From: Sinomonas cellulolyticus
GTDB lineage: Bacteria; Actinomycetota; Actinomycetes; Actinomycetales; Micrococcaceae
Assembly: GCF_014656475.1 (NCBI RefSeq)
Contig: NZ_BNCM01000004.1
Span: forward strand, 278,663-342,662
Direction: 5' to 3'
Length of the DNA stretch: 64,000 nt
Positions 25,503-37,008 of this stretch are shown here, in pieces. A program made the position numbers and the translations under genes. Every line of letters starts with the position of its first letter. The stretch's first letter is position 1. The notes under the pieces are model-generated. The model was not told the DNA's origin, made no database searches, and was given only the letters and a program-made list of their open reading frames with translations.

Positions 25503-26384
25503 TCAGCCCCGCCGGCGCAGGTGCTCCTCGGCGAGGGCGTCCATCTCCTCGTCGCTGAGACGGTCATAGGAGGCGGCCTCGCGGCGGTCACTGCGTGAGA
25601 AGCGCACGAACATGAGGATGATCACCGGGACGTCCACCGCCTCGGCGATGAACCACAGGAGGTCTCCCGCGAGCTGCTGGTCCCGCAGCGGCGAGGGGAA
25701 CCATCCCGGGACGCCGGCCGCCCAGGTTGTCACGCCGTCGAGCACCGTGGGGCTGAGCCGGATGAAGATCCCGGGGATCGCATCGGCGAGCAGTTCGATG
25801 AACACGTAGACGAACTCGACCACGATGAAGGCGCTCGAGCGCTCGAACGAGTCGGCCTCCGTCAGCGGAAGCGCGAGGATGAGGCCGATGAGCGGGGCGG
25901 CGATGCTCAGGATTCCGCTGAGCACCGGATCCGTCCGGTAGAGGTAGAACATCGGTGTCAGGAAGCTGCCGAAGAGGATCAGGCCCACGACCGGCGCCAC
26001 GAACGCATTGCCGATCGTGCGCACGGCGCGGCTGGCCATGATTCGCTCAAGCCGTGCTCGTCCCGTCGCGCCCAGAGTGGCCCGTGCGAGCCCGAGGGGC
26101 TGCCCCAGGCCCGCGAGGAGGGGCACCACGAAGAACATGAGCGCGATCTTGAGCGTGAACGCCCAGCGCAGCTCGGAGTAGGCGCCGAGGAAGCCGCACG
26201 CGAGCACGAGGTAGGGCAGGAGGCCCAGCAGGTAGAAGCACAGGATGCGCCACCGAGGCCAGGGGCTCCCGGCGCGTCGCGCTCGCCGCAGCCCCACCCC
26301 GTACAGGACGCCTGCCGCCAAGGCGAGGACTACGGCTGCCGGGTCGAGGGCTGCCGAGGTCAGGACGGTGGGGAGGGGAGGCAC
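25503..26384 (-). CDS. CtaG-like integral membrane protein (cytochrome oxidase assembly family)
   Basis: A 293-residue protein with about seven membrane helices, for example 'AAVVLALAAGVLYGVGL', 'ILCFYLLGLLPYLVLACGFLG', 'IALMFFVVPLLAGLGQPL' and 'NAFVAPVVGLILFGSFLTP'. 'YSELRWAFTLKIALMFFVVPLL' and 'PLGLARATLG' are typical of the caa3-CtaG family (COG3336), linked to copper delivery to cytochrome c oxidase. No oxidase gene is nearby. GTG at 26384 is the start, and TATGCT lies 6 bases upstream, so the mRNA may be leaderless. Confidence 0.85.
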   Translation of the reverse strand: MPPLPTVLTSAALDPAAVVLALAAGVLYGVGLRRARRAGSPWPRWRILCFYLLGLLPYLVLACGFLGAYSELRWAFTLKIALMFFVVPLLAGLGQPLGLARATLGATGRARLERIMASRAVRTIGNAFVAPVVGLILFGSFLTPMFYLYRTDPVLSGILSIAAPLIGLILALPLTEADSFERSSAFIVVEFVYVFIELLADAIPGIFIRLSPTVLDGVTTWAAGVPGWFPSPLRDQQLAGDLLWFIAEAVDVPVIILMFVRFSRSDRREAASYDRLSDEEMDALAEEHLRRRG

Positions 26385-26390
26385 GGCCGG

Positions 26391-26396
26391 AGCATA
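26391..26396 (-). promoter_or_regulatory. -10-like hexamer predicting a leaderless mRNA for the CtaG-like gene
   Basis: TATGCT on the minus strand ends 6 bases before GTG 26384. Confidence 0.45.
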
Positions 26397-26480
26397 GTCC
26401 CCCTGTCTGGGATTCGGCTGGAAGGCGGACGGCTGCCGTCCTCGGTGATGCGCCTTCCGCGACCCGATCCGCCCGACGAC

Positions 26481-26486
26481 TAGAAT
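26481..26486 (+). promoter_or_regulatory. Likely -10 of the mtrAB-lpqB operon
   Basis: TAGAAT at 26481-26486 would start transcription near 26493, giving a leader of about 50 bases with a GGGGGAG ribosome site. The -35 is weak. Confidence 0.4.
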
Positions 26487-26543
26487 GGATCAAACCCGTA
26501 CTGGACGCGGGGATCGCACAGATGTTGGGGGAGAGTGGAAGGC

Positions 26544-27218
26544 ATGAAGGCACGCATTCTGGTCGTCGACGACGATGAGGCCCTGGCCGAGATGATCGGC
26601 ATCGTCCTGCGCAACGACGGCTTCGAGCCCGTCTTCTGCGCCGACGGCGCGCAGGCGCCGGATGCGTTCCGGGTGCAGCGTCCGGACCTCGTGCTGCTCG
26701 ACCTCATGCTCCCCGGCCTGGACGGCATCGAGGTCTGCCGCCAGATCCGCTCCGAGTCCGACGTGCCGATCGTGATGCTCACGGCGAAGTCCGATACGTC
26801 GGACGTGGTCCGAGGACTTGAGTCGGGCGCGGACGACTACGTGCCCAAGCCGTTCAAGCCCGCAGAGCTCGTCGCCCGGGTCCGTGCCAGGCTGCGTCCG
26901 GGCGACACGAAGGCACCGGAAACCCTCCGCATCGGCGAGGTCACCATCGACGTCGCCGGGCACACCGTCAAGCGCGGCGACGAGTACATCTCCCTCACGC
27001 CGCTCGAGTTCGACCTGCTCGTAGCGCTTGCGCGCAAGCCGTGGCAGGTGTTCACCCGCGAGCTGCTCCTCGAGCAGGTCTGGGGCTACCGCCACGCTGC
27101 CGACACGCGGCTCGTGAACGTCCACGTCCAGCGCCTGCGCTCGAAGATCGAGCGTGACCCGGAAGCGCCCGAGGTGGTCCTCACGGTGCGCGGCGTCGGG
27201 TACAAGGCAGGCGCCTGA
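26544..27218 (+). CDS. mtrA: Response regulator MtrA
   Basis: A 224-residue OmpR-family regulator. The receiver domain has the acidic pocket VVDDDE and the phospho-acceptor Asp53 in 'LVLLDLMLPG' (numbered from this ATG). The winged-helix effector domain contains 'SLTPLEFDLLVALARKPWQVFTRELLLEQVWGY' and 'RLVNVHVQRLRSKI'. In actinobacteria MtrA controls cell wall remodelling, DNA replication and division genes with the sensor MtrB, encoded next. A GTG at 26535 would add MEG, but it sits one base from GGGGGAG. ATG 26544 is 10 bases from it and preferred. Confidence 0.96.
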   Translation: MKARILVVDDDEALAEMIGIVLRNDGFEPVFCADGAQAPDAFRVQRPDLVLLDLMLPGLDGIEVCRQIRSESDVPIVMLTAKSDTSDVVRGLESGADDYVPKPFKPAELVARVRARLRPGDTKAPETLRIGEVTIDVAGHTVKRGDEYISLTPLEFDLLVALARKPWQVFTRELLLEQVWGYRHAADTRLVNVHVQRLRSKIERDPEAPEVVLTVRGVGYKAGA

Positions 27219-27265
27219 GCCGCTGAGCCGCGCCCGCCGGGGCGCTTCTTTCAAAGACAGGACCC

Positions 27266-29164
27266 ATGGACACCGAGCAGGACCACCGCACGCCGCCGGC
27301 CGCCGGCCACGACGAGGCGGGACGCGCCACCGCAGCGGCGGGCAACGCCGTCGTGCGCCTGAGGCGGTGGGCCCGGCGGGCGCGGCTCCGCGACCGGGCA
27401 CGCATTGCGGTGAAGCGAGCGCGAGTCCTCGCCTACCGGGGCGCCCGTGCCGCCCTCCGCGCCGGGCGGGCCGTCGGCCCGGGTCTGGCCGCGTTGCGCG
27501 GAGCGTTCGCACGCCGCTGGCGTCGGTCGCTGCAGTTCCGGACTGTGCTCATCACGCTCGTGCTCACCTTCGTTTCCTTCATGGCGGTCGGTGCGTACCT
27601 GTCGAACCAGATCGCGAACAACCTGTTCCAGGAGCGGCTCACCCAGGCCGAGGTGCAGACCCGGCAGTCGGTCCAACAGGTCCAGGAGACGTTCGACGGC
27701 GCGCAGGTCACCGACCAGCAGGGTGTCCTCAAACTCGTCAACGACACCCTGAACCAGCTCGAGGCGCGAGAGTCCGGCACGCCGCGCCAATACGTCTTCC
27801 TCGCCGTGCCCAACCAGGACCAGCCCCGCAACCGCTGGGTCGACTCGCGCGCCTCCTACCTGCGGACCGAGAACGACATCCCGCAGGCCCTCCGCGACGC
27901 TGTCCAGCACTCGCAGCAGGAGCAGTACTGGCAGTCCATCCCGCTCACCGTCGACAACCGGGTGCACCCGGCCATTGCCGTGGGCAACAAGGTCAGCTTC
28001 GGCGGGACGGTCTACGAGCTGTATCTCATCTATGACATCGACAGCGCCCAGCAGACCCTGGACGACATGCAGAACGTGCTGTGGTTCGGCGGCCTCTTCC
28101 TCCTGCTCCTCATCGGCGCGATCACGTGGATCGTCACCCGCAACGTCGTGTCCCCGGTGAGCCACGCGGCAGCGGTCTCGGAGAAGCTCGCCGCGGGACA
28201 GCTCGAAGAGCGCATGGCGGTCGAGGGCGAGGACGAGGTAGCCCGGCTCGGCGCCTCGTTCAACCACATGGCGGCGAACCTGCAGGAGCAGATCAACGCG
28301 CTCGCGAACCTCTCGCGTATGCAGCAGCGGTTCGTCTCGGACGTGAGCCACGAGCTGCGCACGCCGCTGACGACCGTTCGGATGGCAGCCGAGGTCCTCT
28401 ACGACGCGCGCGAGGAGTTCAACCCCGTGACCAAGCGCTCCGCCGAACTGCTCTACAACCAGGTCGAGCGCTTCCAGGCGCTCCTGAACGACCTGCTGGA
28501 GATCTCCCGCTTCGACGCCGGCGCAGCCGTCCTCGACGCGGAGCCCGTCGACCTCATTCCCGTGGTCCGGGGCGTGATCGAGGGCGCGGCGCCTATTGCG
28601 GCCGCCTCCGGCTCCGAGGTCCGCTTCTACACCCGCACGCCCAGCATCGTCGTGGACATGGACGACCGGCGGATCGAGCGCGTGCTGCGCAACCTCCTCC
28701 TCAACGCGCTCGAGCATGGGGAGGGGCGCCCGGTGGAGGTGTTCGTCGCGGCCAACGCGGAGTCGGTCGGCGTGTCAGTCCGAGATCACGGCATCGGCAT
28801 GTCGCCGTCCGAGGCGGCGCGTGTGTTCGACCGGTTCTGGCGCGCCGACCCTGCCCGCGCGCGCACGACGGGCGGCTCGGGCCTTGGCCTCTCGATTGCG
28901 ACCGAGGACGTGAAGCTGCACGGGGGCTGGCTCCAGGCGTGGGGCAGGCCCGGCGAGGGCTCGTGCTTCCGCATGACGCTTCCGCTGCGTTCCGGCGGTG
29001 CCATCATCGAGTCACCGGTCGCCCTCGAGCCGGCCGGGGGCGACGTCGTGCTCGTCGAGGAGCAGGCGACGCGCGCCGTCATGCTCGGCTCCGTCCAGCT
29101 CCCACAGCGCCGGGTGGCGCCGTCCGCTGCGCCTTCCGGTGCCGAGAAGCGGGAGGAACCATGA
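27266..29164 (+). CDS. mtrB: Sensor histidine kinase MtrB
   Basis: A 632-residue kinase. A basic N-terminal cytoplasmic region precedes TM1 at about 92-112; an extracytoplasmic sensor region of about 155 residues follows, then TM2 at about 271-292 and a HAMP domain. The dimerisation domain has phospho-His362 in 'FVSDVSHELRTPLTTVR', and the ATPase domain has 'LLLNALEHGEG', 'VRDHGIGMS' and 'GGSGLGLSIA'. It phosphorylates MtrA. The C-terminal 60 residues are low-complexity. LpqB, encoded next with an ATGA overlap, is the known lipoprotein modulator of MtrB. Confidence 0.96.
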   Translation: MDTEQDHRTPPAAGHDEAGRATAAAGNAVVRLRRWARRARLRDRARIAVKRARVLAYRGARAALRAGRAVGPGLAALRGAFARRWRRSLQFRTVLITLVLTFVSFMAVGAYLSNQIANNLFQERLTQAEVQTRQSVQQVQETFDGAQVTDQQGVLKLVNDTLNQLEARESGTPRQYVFLAVPNQDQPRNRWVDSRASYLRTENDIPQALRDAVQHSQQEQYWQSIPLTVDNRVHPAIAVGNKVSFGGTVYELYLIYDIDSAQQTLDDMQNVLWFGGLFLLLLIGAITWIVTRNVVSPVSHAAAVSEKLAAGQLEERMAVEGEDEVARLGASFNHMAANLQEQINALANLSRMQQRFVSDVSHELRTPLTTVRMAAEVLYDAREEFNPVTKRSAELLYNQVERFQALLNDLLEISRFDAGAAVLDAEPVDLIPVVRGVIEGAAPIAAASGSEVRFYTRTPSIVVDMDDRRIERVLRNLLLNALEHGEGRPVEVFVAANAESVGVSVRDHGIGMSPSEAARVFDRFWRADPARARTTGGSGLGLSIATEDVKLHGGWLQAWGRPGEGSCFRMTLPLRSGGAIIESPVALEPAGGDVVLVEEQATRAVMLGSVQLPQRRVAPSAAPSGAEKREEP

Positions 29165-30876
29165 GCCGGGCCATGCGCGCGCTGTGCGCCGCGCTGCTCG
29201 CTGTCGTGGTGCTCGCCGGCTGCGCCCAGATCCCCACCAACAGCGCCGTGGGCAAGAGCAAGGACAGCGCCGTCACGCTCGGCAACGCGCCCCAGTACAG
29301 CCCGCCCGGGCCGCGCGACGGCGCCACCCCGCAGGCGATCATCGACGGCTTCTTCAACGCCGGGAGCGGCTACCAGAACGACTTCACGGTGGCGCGCCAG
29401 TTCCTTGCGCCGGCCCAGGCCGTCTCGTGGAAGCCGAGCAACCGCACGCTCGTGTACCGCGGCAGCCCCACGGTGGTGTCCACCGGCCAGGAGAACGAGT
29501 ACCGGTACGAGTTCGACCTCGCGTACTCGGTGGATGCCGCTGGCATCGCCACTCCGTTCCCGGCCGGGACGAAGGAGCACATCGACGTCTCCCTGGCCCA
29601 GGTGGACGGGCAGTGGCGCCTGTCCAAGATCCCCGACGGGACGGCCATCCCCGAGGCCACCTTCAAGGACCTCTACAAGCCCTTCGCGCTGTACTTCTAT
29701 GACCCTTCGTTCACAACCCTTGTCCCAGACGTCCGATGGTTCATCGACAACTCCGGGGTCGCGAAGTCCCTCGTGAGCGCGCTCATCGCCGGGCCTGCTC
29801 CCTACCTGCGATCGGCGGTGGCCACGGCGTTCCCGCAGGGCATCCGGCTCGAGCGGGAGTCCGTGCCGATCGTGGACAACACAGCACAGGTCGACCTCAC
29901 CGCCGAGCTCCGGGATGCTTCCTTCACCGACCGGCAGCGCATGCACAGCCAGCTCGTGCGCACCTTCTCGGGCATCAGCTCTGTGGTCGGGGTGACCCTG
30001 CAGACCAACCAGAACGACGTGGCGCTCGAGGACCCGACGACCGGCAAGACCGCGCCGGCTCCCGTTGTGGACCCGAAGGTCCCCGCGTGGCAGATCGGCG
30101 TGGCCGGCGGTGAACTCGTCCAGTACGCGAACCGTCAGGCGACGCGGATCGACGGCCTGCGCAGCGTCGCCCCGTACGGGCCGCACGAGGCTGCCGCTGC
30201 CGTCTCGCAGCACCTCTTCGCGTTCATCGGCGACGGCCCCGCGCTGTACTCGGCCATGCCCAACGAGGCCCCGCGGCACCTCGACTCGCGGGCGACGCTC
30301 AGCCCTCCGTCCATCAGCCCGTTCGACTGGATCTGGACTGCCGGGCCCGGGGCCGACGGCGCCACCGAAGTGGTGGCCTACAAGCCCGCGGGCGTTGCTG
30401 AGGGGGCCGAGGTGCCGAAGGTCGTGCTCAAGCCCGCGTGGCTCTCCGGCCGCACCGTCGAGGACCTCCGGATCTCGCGCGACGGCACACGGGCCCTCGT
30501 CCTCTCCACCCAGAGCGGCACGACGGTCCTGCAGCTCGCCGGCGTGGTCCGCGCCGCGGACGGCACGCCCCGCGACCTCACGACGCCGATCACGCTCACC
30601 ACGACCGAGAAGAACCCGCGACGGGCCGTCTGGGTCGACGAGGCGACTGTCCTCGTCTCGGGGATCTCCTCCGGTGACGCCATCACTCCCGAGCTCGTCT
30701 CGCTCAAGGGCGGCGACCCCCGCCAGCTTCCACCCTTGGCGGGGATCCAGGCCATCTCCGCCGGGAACGGCGAACAGGAGATCTATGCCCAGACCCCCGC
30801 GGGGGTCTTCCTGCTGGCCCGGACCACGTGGACCGAGCTCGGCAAGGGGGTCGAGGGGCCGTCCTTCCCAGGATGA
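29161..30876 (+). CDS. lpqB: LpqB-family lipoprotein
   Basis: A 571-residue lipoprotein with lipobox LAGC (Cys21). A GerMN domain lies at about 190-300 ('FIDNSGVAKSLVSALIAGPAPYL', then 'VQFDL'-like strands), and the C-terminal half is the LpqB beta-propeller region ('VAPYGPHEAAAAVSQ', 'GTRALVLSTQSG'). Family knowledge: LpqB interacts with MtrB and tunes the MtrA response to envelope state. ATG 29161 overlaps the mtrB stop (ATGA). Upstream in-frame sequence is an artefact of mtrB. The order mtrA-mtrB-lpqB is conserved in actinobacteria. Confidence 0.95.
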   Translation: MSRAMRALCAALLAVVVLAGCAQIPTNSAVGKSKDSAVTLGNAPQYSPPGPRDGATPQAIIDGFFNAGSGYQNDFTVARQFLAPAQAVSWKPSNRTLVYRGSPTVVSTGQENEYRYEFDLAYSVDAAGIATPFPAGTKEHIDVSLAQVDGQWRLSKIPDGTAIPEATFKDLYKPFALYFYDPSFTTLVPDVRWFIDNSGVAKSLVSALIAGPAPYLRSAVATAFPQGIRLERESVPIVDNTAQVDLTAELRDASFTDRQRMHSQLVRTFSGISSVVGVTLQTNQNDVALEDPTTGKTAPAPVVDPKVPAWQIGVAGGELVQYANRQATRIDGLRSVAPYGPHEAAAAVSQHLFAFIGDGPALYSAMPNEAPRHLDSRATLSPPSISPFDWIWTAGPGADGATEVVAYKPAGVAEGAEVPKVVLKPAWLSGRTVEDLRISRDGTRALVLSTQSGTTVLQLAGVVRAADGTPRDLTTPITLTTTEKNPRRAVWVDEATVLVSGISSGDAITPELVSLKGGDPRQLPPLAGIQAISAGNGEQEIYAQTPAGVFLLARTTWTELGKGVEGPSFPG

Positions 30877-30976
30877 TGCCGCGCGCCAGCCCTGCGGTTC
30901 GTGGTGTGCATCAGGCATTGTCCACATGGCGCCATGGTGGGTGGCGCGTGGCGCTGGGGATCGCGAAGCTGGCCCC

Positions 30977-31897
30977 ATGGGCACGCGCAGAGGCCGTTCC
31001 AGGGCAGACGAAGTCGTCGAGGTCGTCCACGCGGGGCGCCATGCGGGCACCACGCACCGCGGGTGGGCTCGGCTCGTCGACGGGCTGCTCGCGGCTGCAC
31101 GCGAACTCCTCGGCCTGATCGTGCCGGTCGAGTGTGCTGGCTGCGGGCATCCCGACGTCCAGCTCTGTCCGGCCTGCACGCGCCGGCTGCGGGCGCTCAC
31201 CGCACGTCCGGAGCGGGTTGAACGCCACGCGCCGGCCCTCGTCGAGGTCAGCGGGCAGCCTCTGCTCCCGGCCGTCTCGGCTGGCCCGTACCGTGGCCAG
31301 CTCTCCTTGGCCCTCCTCGCGTTCAAGCGGCACGGAAGCGGTGCCCTCGCGGCAGAACTCGCCGCCGGGCTTGCCCGTGCCCTCCAGATCGCCGCCGGCC
31401 GCCACGGCGCTGGAGTCGTCCTCGTCACCGTGCCCACAAGCCAGGCGGCCTACCTCCGACGCGGGTTCGATCCGCTGAGAGTGCTCATGGTGCGGGTGCG
31501 GCGCGAGGGACGGCTCCCGCCCGGGTCGCGGTGGAGTGAGGCTCTGCGGCCCCGCCGTCGGAGACTGCACGAACGCGCAGCTGGGCGACTGGCCGCCGTC
31601 GGCAGCGGTACGGGGTCGCAGAAAGGACTGGGCCGCTCCCAGCGGCGTGCACGCGTCGCGGGGTCACTCGAGGCCAAGCCGCGGGCAGCCCTGGACGGGA
31701 GACGCTGCCTGATCATCGACGATGTGCTGACAACGGGGGCGACCGCGCGCGAGGCGGCCCGGGCGCTTGAGGCGGGGGGCGCCGTCGTGCTCGGCGTCAT
31801 CACCCTCGCCTACGTCCCACTGCCCGACGCCGGTGAATCCGGCAGTGCAGGGTACGCTCCCAGCGGACATGCAGGTTCAGGGACCAATGGGGGATGA
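30977..31897 (+). CDS. ComF-family phosphoribosyltransferase-like protein
   Basis: A 306-residue ComF-type protein. The zinc-ribbon-like N-terminus has 'VECAGCGHPDVQLCPACTRRL'-type cysteines (two CxxC pairs near 50-65). The PRTase domain ends with the PRPP loop 'CLIIDDVLTTGATAREA'. Homologues are linked to DNA uptake or, in non-competent bacteria, are of unknown role. The segment from about 195-235 is Arg-rich. ATG 30977 is chosen over an in-frame ATG at 30926; neither has a strong RBS. It follows lpqB as in mycobacteria. Confidence 0.87.
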   Translation: MGTRRGRSRADEVVEVVHAGRHAGTTHRGWARLVDGLLAAARELLGLIVPVECAGCGHPDVQLCPACTRRLRALTARPERVERHAPALVEVSGQPLLPAVSAGPYRGQLSLALLAFKRHGSGALAAELAAGLARALQIAAGRHGAGVVLVTVPTSQAAYLRRGFDPLRVLMVRVRREGRLPPGSRWSEALRPRRRRLHERAAGRLAAVGSGTGSQKGLGRSQRRARVAGSLEAKPRAALDGRRCLIIDDVLTTGATAREAARALEAGGAVVLGVITLAYVPLPDAGESGSAGYAPSGHAGSGTNGG

Positions 31898-31930
31898 ATA
31901 AAAGGTGACGATCCACTAACGTCATGGGTA

Positions 31931-32000
31931 GGTCCTTAGCCAGGAGGACCTGTCGATAGCGGCTCAAGAAAGGGGCTCGACTGTCAGACGACGGAGCCCC
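31931..32000 (+). promoter_or_regulatory. Two stem-loops in the hpf leader
   Basis: Stem 1: GGTCCT (31931-31936) with AGGACC (31945-31950). Stem 2: GGGGCTC (31972-31978) with GAGCCCC (31994-32000). A TAACGT hexamer at 31917-31922 could be the -10, giving a structured leader of about 118 bases before ATG 32047. I do not recognise a riboswitch class. Confidence 0.4.
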
Positions 32001-32046
32001 AACAGACGCCGGGACCGGCCGAATTCAGATGTATCTGGAGGGCACC

Positions 32047-32772
32047 ATGGAGTTCAACATCAGCGGACGCAACCTGACGGTGTCGGATCGCTTCCGCGAG
32101 TACGCGAGCGAGAAGCTCGAGAAGATCGAGTCGTTGGCCGAGAAGGTCCAGCGCGTCGACGCCAAGTGCTCCAAGCAGAACAGCGCCAAGTCCGGGGGGG
32201 ACCAGCTCACCGTCGAGCTCACGGTCACGGGCAGGGGACCGGTGATCCGGGCTGAGGCCACCGCGCCGGACAAGTTCGCAGCATTCGACCTCGCGTACGG
32301 AAAACTCCTTGAGAGGCTCAGGCGGGCCAAGGACCGCCGCAAGGTCCACCACGGCAAGCACACCCCGGTCGGGGTCAGCGCCGCCACAGCAGCTCTCCCC
32401 GTGGTGAGCGGGGACAAGCCCATCTATGCCGAGCACGCGCTCGAGGTCGGCACCGAAGATTCCGAAGCGACCTCGCCGTACGAGGTGGAGAACGACATTC
32501 CGGCCGGAGACTCTCCTGTCCTGATCCGCCGCAAGGTCTTTCCGGCCGCGACGCTCACGCTCGACGACGCGGTAGACAACATGGAGCTCGTCGGCCACGA
32601 CTTCTACCTGTTCATCGACGCGGACACGAACACGCCCTCCGTCGTGTACCGGCGCCGCGGATGGACCTACGGGATCATCAGCCTCGACCAGGCGTGCGAG
32701 CCCGGCGCCAGCAAGGTCGAGGAGAAGATCCTCGCCTACCGCTCGAACGACACAGGCGCGGTTGTTCCCTGA
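32047..32772 (+). CDS. hpf: Long-form ribosome hibernation promoting factor
   Basis: A 241-residue protein. The N-terminal S30AE domain ('EFNISGRNLTVSDRFREYASEKLEKIESLA') binds the 30S decoding region. A charged linker follows (about 110-180), and the C-terminal dimerisation domain ('LIRRKVFPAATLTLDDAVDNMELVGHDFYLF', read in parts) joins two ribosomes into inactive 100S dimers. The ATG at 32047 is preferred because GGAGG (32037-32041) is 5 bases upstream; an in-frame ATG at 32029 has no RBS. A hairpin follows the stop. Confidence 0.94.
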   Translation: MEFNISGRNLTVSDRFREYASEKLEKIESLAEKVQRVDAKCSKQNSAKSGGDQLTVELTVTGRGPVIRAEATAPDKFAAFDLAYGKLLERLRRAKDRRKVHHGKHTPVGVSAATAALPVVSGDKPIYAEHALEVGTEDSEATSPYEVENDIPAGDSPVLIRRKVFPAATLTLDDAVDNMELVGHDFYLFIDADTNTPSVVYRRRGWTYGIISLDQACEPGASKVEEKILAYRSNDTGAVVP

Positions 32773-32812
32773 CCATCCCGCCGCTTCCGCGTCCGCGGAG
32801 GCGGCCCCCGAT

Positions 32813-32844
32813 GCAGCGGCGGTCCCGGACGGGGCCGCCGCTGC
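32813..32844 (+). terminator. Intrinsic terminator after hpf
   Basis: 14-base arms 32813-32826 and 32831-32844 with one G-U pair and a 4-base loop, 41 bases after the hpf stop. Confidence 0.65.
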
Positions 32845-32880
32845 GGCGTGCTCCGGCTTCCACTGCGGGGAGTCACGCGT

Positions 32881-34119
32881 ATGACGGCGCGGCTCACCGT
32901 TGCGCAGTCCCGCCGCCTCGCGCTGGCCGCCCAGGGGCTCCACCGGCCACGGCCCGCCGCGCCCGTGACAGCGCGCTCCCTCGCACGGACCTTCGCCCGG
33001 CTCCAGCTGGTCCAGATCGACTCGGTCAACGTGCTCGTCCGCAGCCACTACCTGCCGTTCTTCTCCCGCCTCGGGCCCTACGACCGCACCACACTCGACG
33101 GGCTCTCGACGCGGAGTCCACGCCGCATGGTCGAATACTGGGCGCATGAAGCCAGCTTCATCCGGCCCCAACACTTCGAAGCGCTGAGGGCGTGGCAGCG
33201 GCGCACGTGGGTGGGAGCACGGGGAGTGGATCCCGTGGAGCGCTCGGTGCTTGCCGAACGGATCCTTGCTCTCCTGGCCAGAAGCAGGCCACTCACCGCG
33301 GCCGGCATCACGGAGCGGCTCGGCCATGTCGAGGAGCGGCGCAGGGACCAGTGGGGCTGGAACTGGAACGCCGTCCAGCACGTGCTCGGCTCGCTCTTCG
33401 AGGACGGGCTTGTCAGCTCTGCCGGGCGTACGTCCTCGTTCGAGCGCCGCTACACCCTCACGCAGTCCGTCATCCCCGCTGCCGCCCTGCCAGACGGCGG
33501 TGAGCGCGGCGGCTATGCGCGGGAGAGCGGGCCTGACGAGAATCTCCGGCTCCTCACCCGTGCCGCGCTCTCCGCGCTCGGCATCGGCACGGCGCGAAGC
33601 GTCGCCGACTACTTCCGGCTGCCCGTCAAACCCGTGGAGTCAGTCCTCCGCGAACTCGTCGCCTCTGGTGAGGCAGAGCCGGCTGAGGTTGCGGGCTGGT
33701 CCCGGACGCTCTTTAAGGACGCGAGTGCCGTAGTGCCGCGGGCGGCTCAGGGGCGCGCGCTGCTGAGCCCCTTCGACTCGCTCGTGTTCGAGCGGCAGCG
33801 GCTCGAGCGTCTCTTCGGCTTCCACTACCGCATCGAGATCTACACGCCGGCGGACCGGCGCGAGTACGGCTACTACGTCCTGCCGTTCCTCCTGCGCGAC
33901 ACCATGGCCGCCCGCGTGGACCTCAAGGCCGACCGGACCTCCGGCGCACTCCTCGTCCACTCCGCGCACGGCGAGGCGGGCGCTCCGGGGGACACCGCCG
34001 TCGAGCTCGCGGCCGAACTGCTGCTGCTCGCCGACTGGCTCGGGCTCGGCGAGGTGCGGGTCGCCGAACGGGGAAATCTGGCCCCGGCCCTGTCCAGAGC
34101 GCTGGCGGTCACCGCATGA
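32881..34119 (+). CDS. YcaQ/AlkX-like winged-helix protein (crosslink repair glycosylase family)
   Basis: A 412-residue protein of the HTH_42 / COG3214 family. The conserved start 'LTVAQSRRLALAAQGL' and 'LQLVQIDSVNVLVRSHYLPFFSRLGPYD' are followed by 'MVEYWAHEASFI' and, near the C-terminus, 'LLSPFDSLVFERQRLERLFGFHYRIEIY'. E. coli YcaQ and streptomycete AlkX-like relatives are DNA glycosylases that unhook interstrand crosslinks, and this is the likely activity. ATG 32881 is set by the conserved N-terminus with a GGGGAG upstream. It lies between hpf and secA in the same direction. Confidence 0.88.
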   Translation: MTARLTVAQSRRLALAAQGLHRPRPAAPVTARSLARTFARLQLVQIDSVNVLVRSHYLPFFSRLGPYDRTTLDGLSTRSPRRMVEYWAHEASFIRPQHFEALRAWQRRTWVGARGVDPVERSVLAERILALLARSRPLTAAGITERLGHVEERRRDQWGWNWNAVQHVLGSLFEDGLVSSAGRTSSFERRYTLTQSVIPAAALPDGGERGGYARESGPDENLRLLTRAALSALGIGTARSVADYFRLPVKPVESVLRELVASGEAEPAEVAGWSRTLFKDASAVVPRAAQGRALLSPFDSLVFERQRLERLFGFHYRIEIYTPADRREYGYYVLPFLLRDTMAARVDLKADRTSGALLVHSAHGEAGAPGDTAVELAAELLLLADWLGLGEVRVAERGNLAPALSRALAVTA

Positions 34120-34156
34120 GCAGGGAACCGGCGCGCCGTCCCACGCGTGTCTCCCG

Positions 34157-34162
34157 TAGACT
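34157..34162 (+). promoter_or_regulatory. Likely -10 of secA
   Basis: TAGACT at 34157-34162 predicts a start near 34169 and a leader of about 57 bases before GTG 34226. Confidence 0.35.
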
Positions 34163-34225
34163 GTTTCCCGCCGCAGCGCACCCCAGTGCTGCTGCCCACG
34201 CCATTGACAAGGGAGCGAAAGCCAC

Positions 34226-36958
<2,733 letters not shown>

Positions 36959-36969
36959 CCCATGGAAGA

Positions 36970-36999
36970 GGCGGGCCGTCCCGGAAGGGGCGGCCCGCC
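36970..36999. terminator. Bidirectional terminator between secA and the Rv3235-family gene
   Basis: 9-bp perfect inverted repeat: GGCGGGCCG 36970-36978 and CGGCCCGCC 36991-36999. The genes converge here. Confidence 0.72.
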
Positions 37000-37008
37000 G
37001 TCGTCGGT

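Noticed and set aside
27251..28717. A 488-codon minus-strand frame over mtrB
   Set aside because: mtrB carries all kinase motifs in the plus strand; the antisense product has none.
31904..31922. Possible MtrA binding site near the hpf promoter (GTGACG and CTAACG half-sites)
   Set aside because: The spacing is 5 bases and the second half-site deviates, so it does not fit the direct-repeat consensus well.
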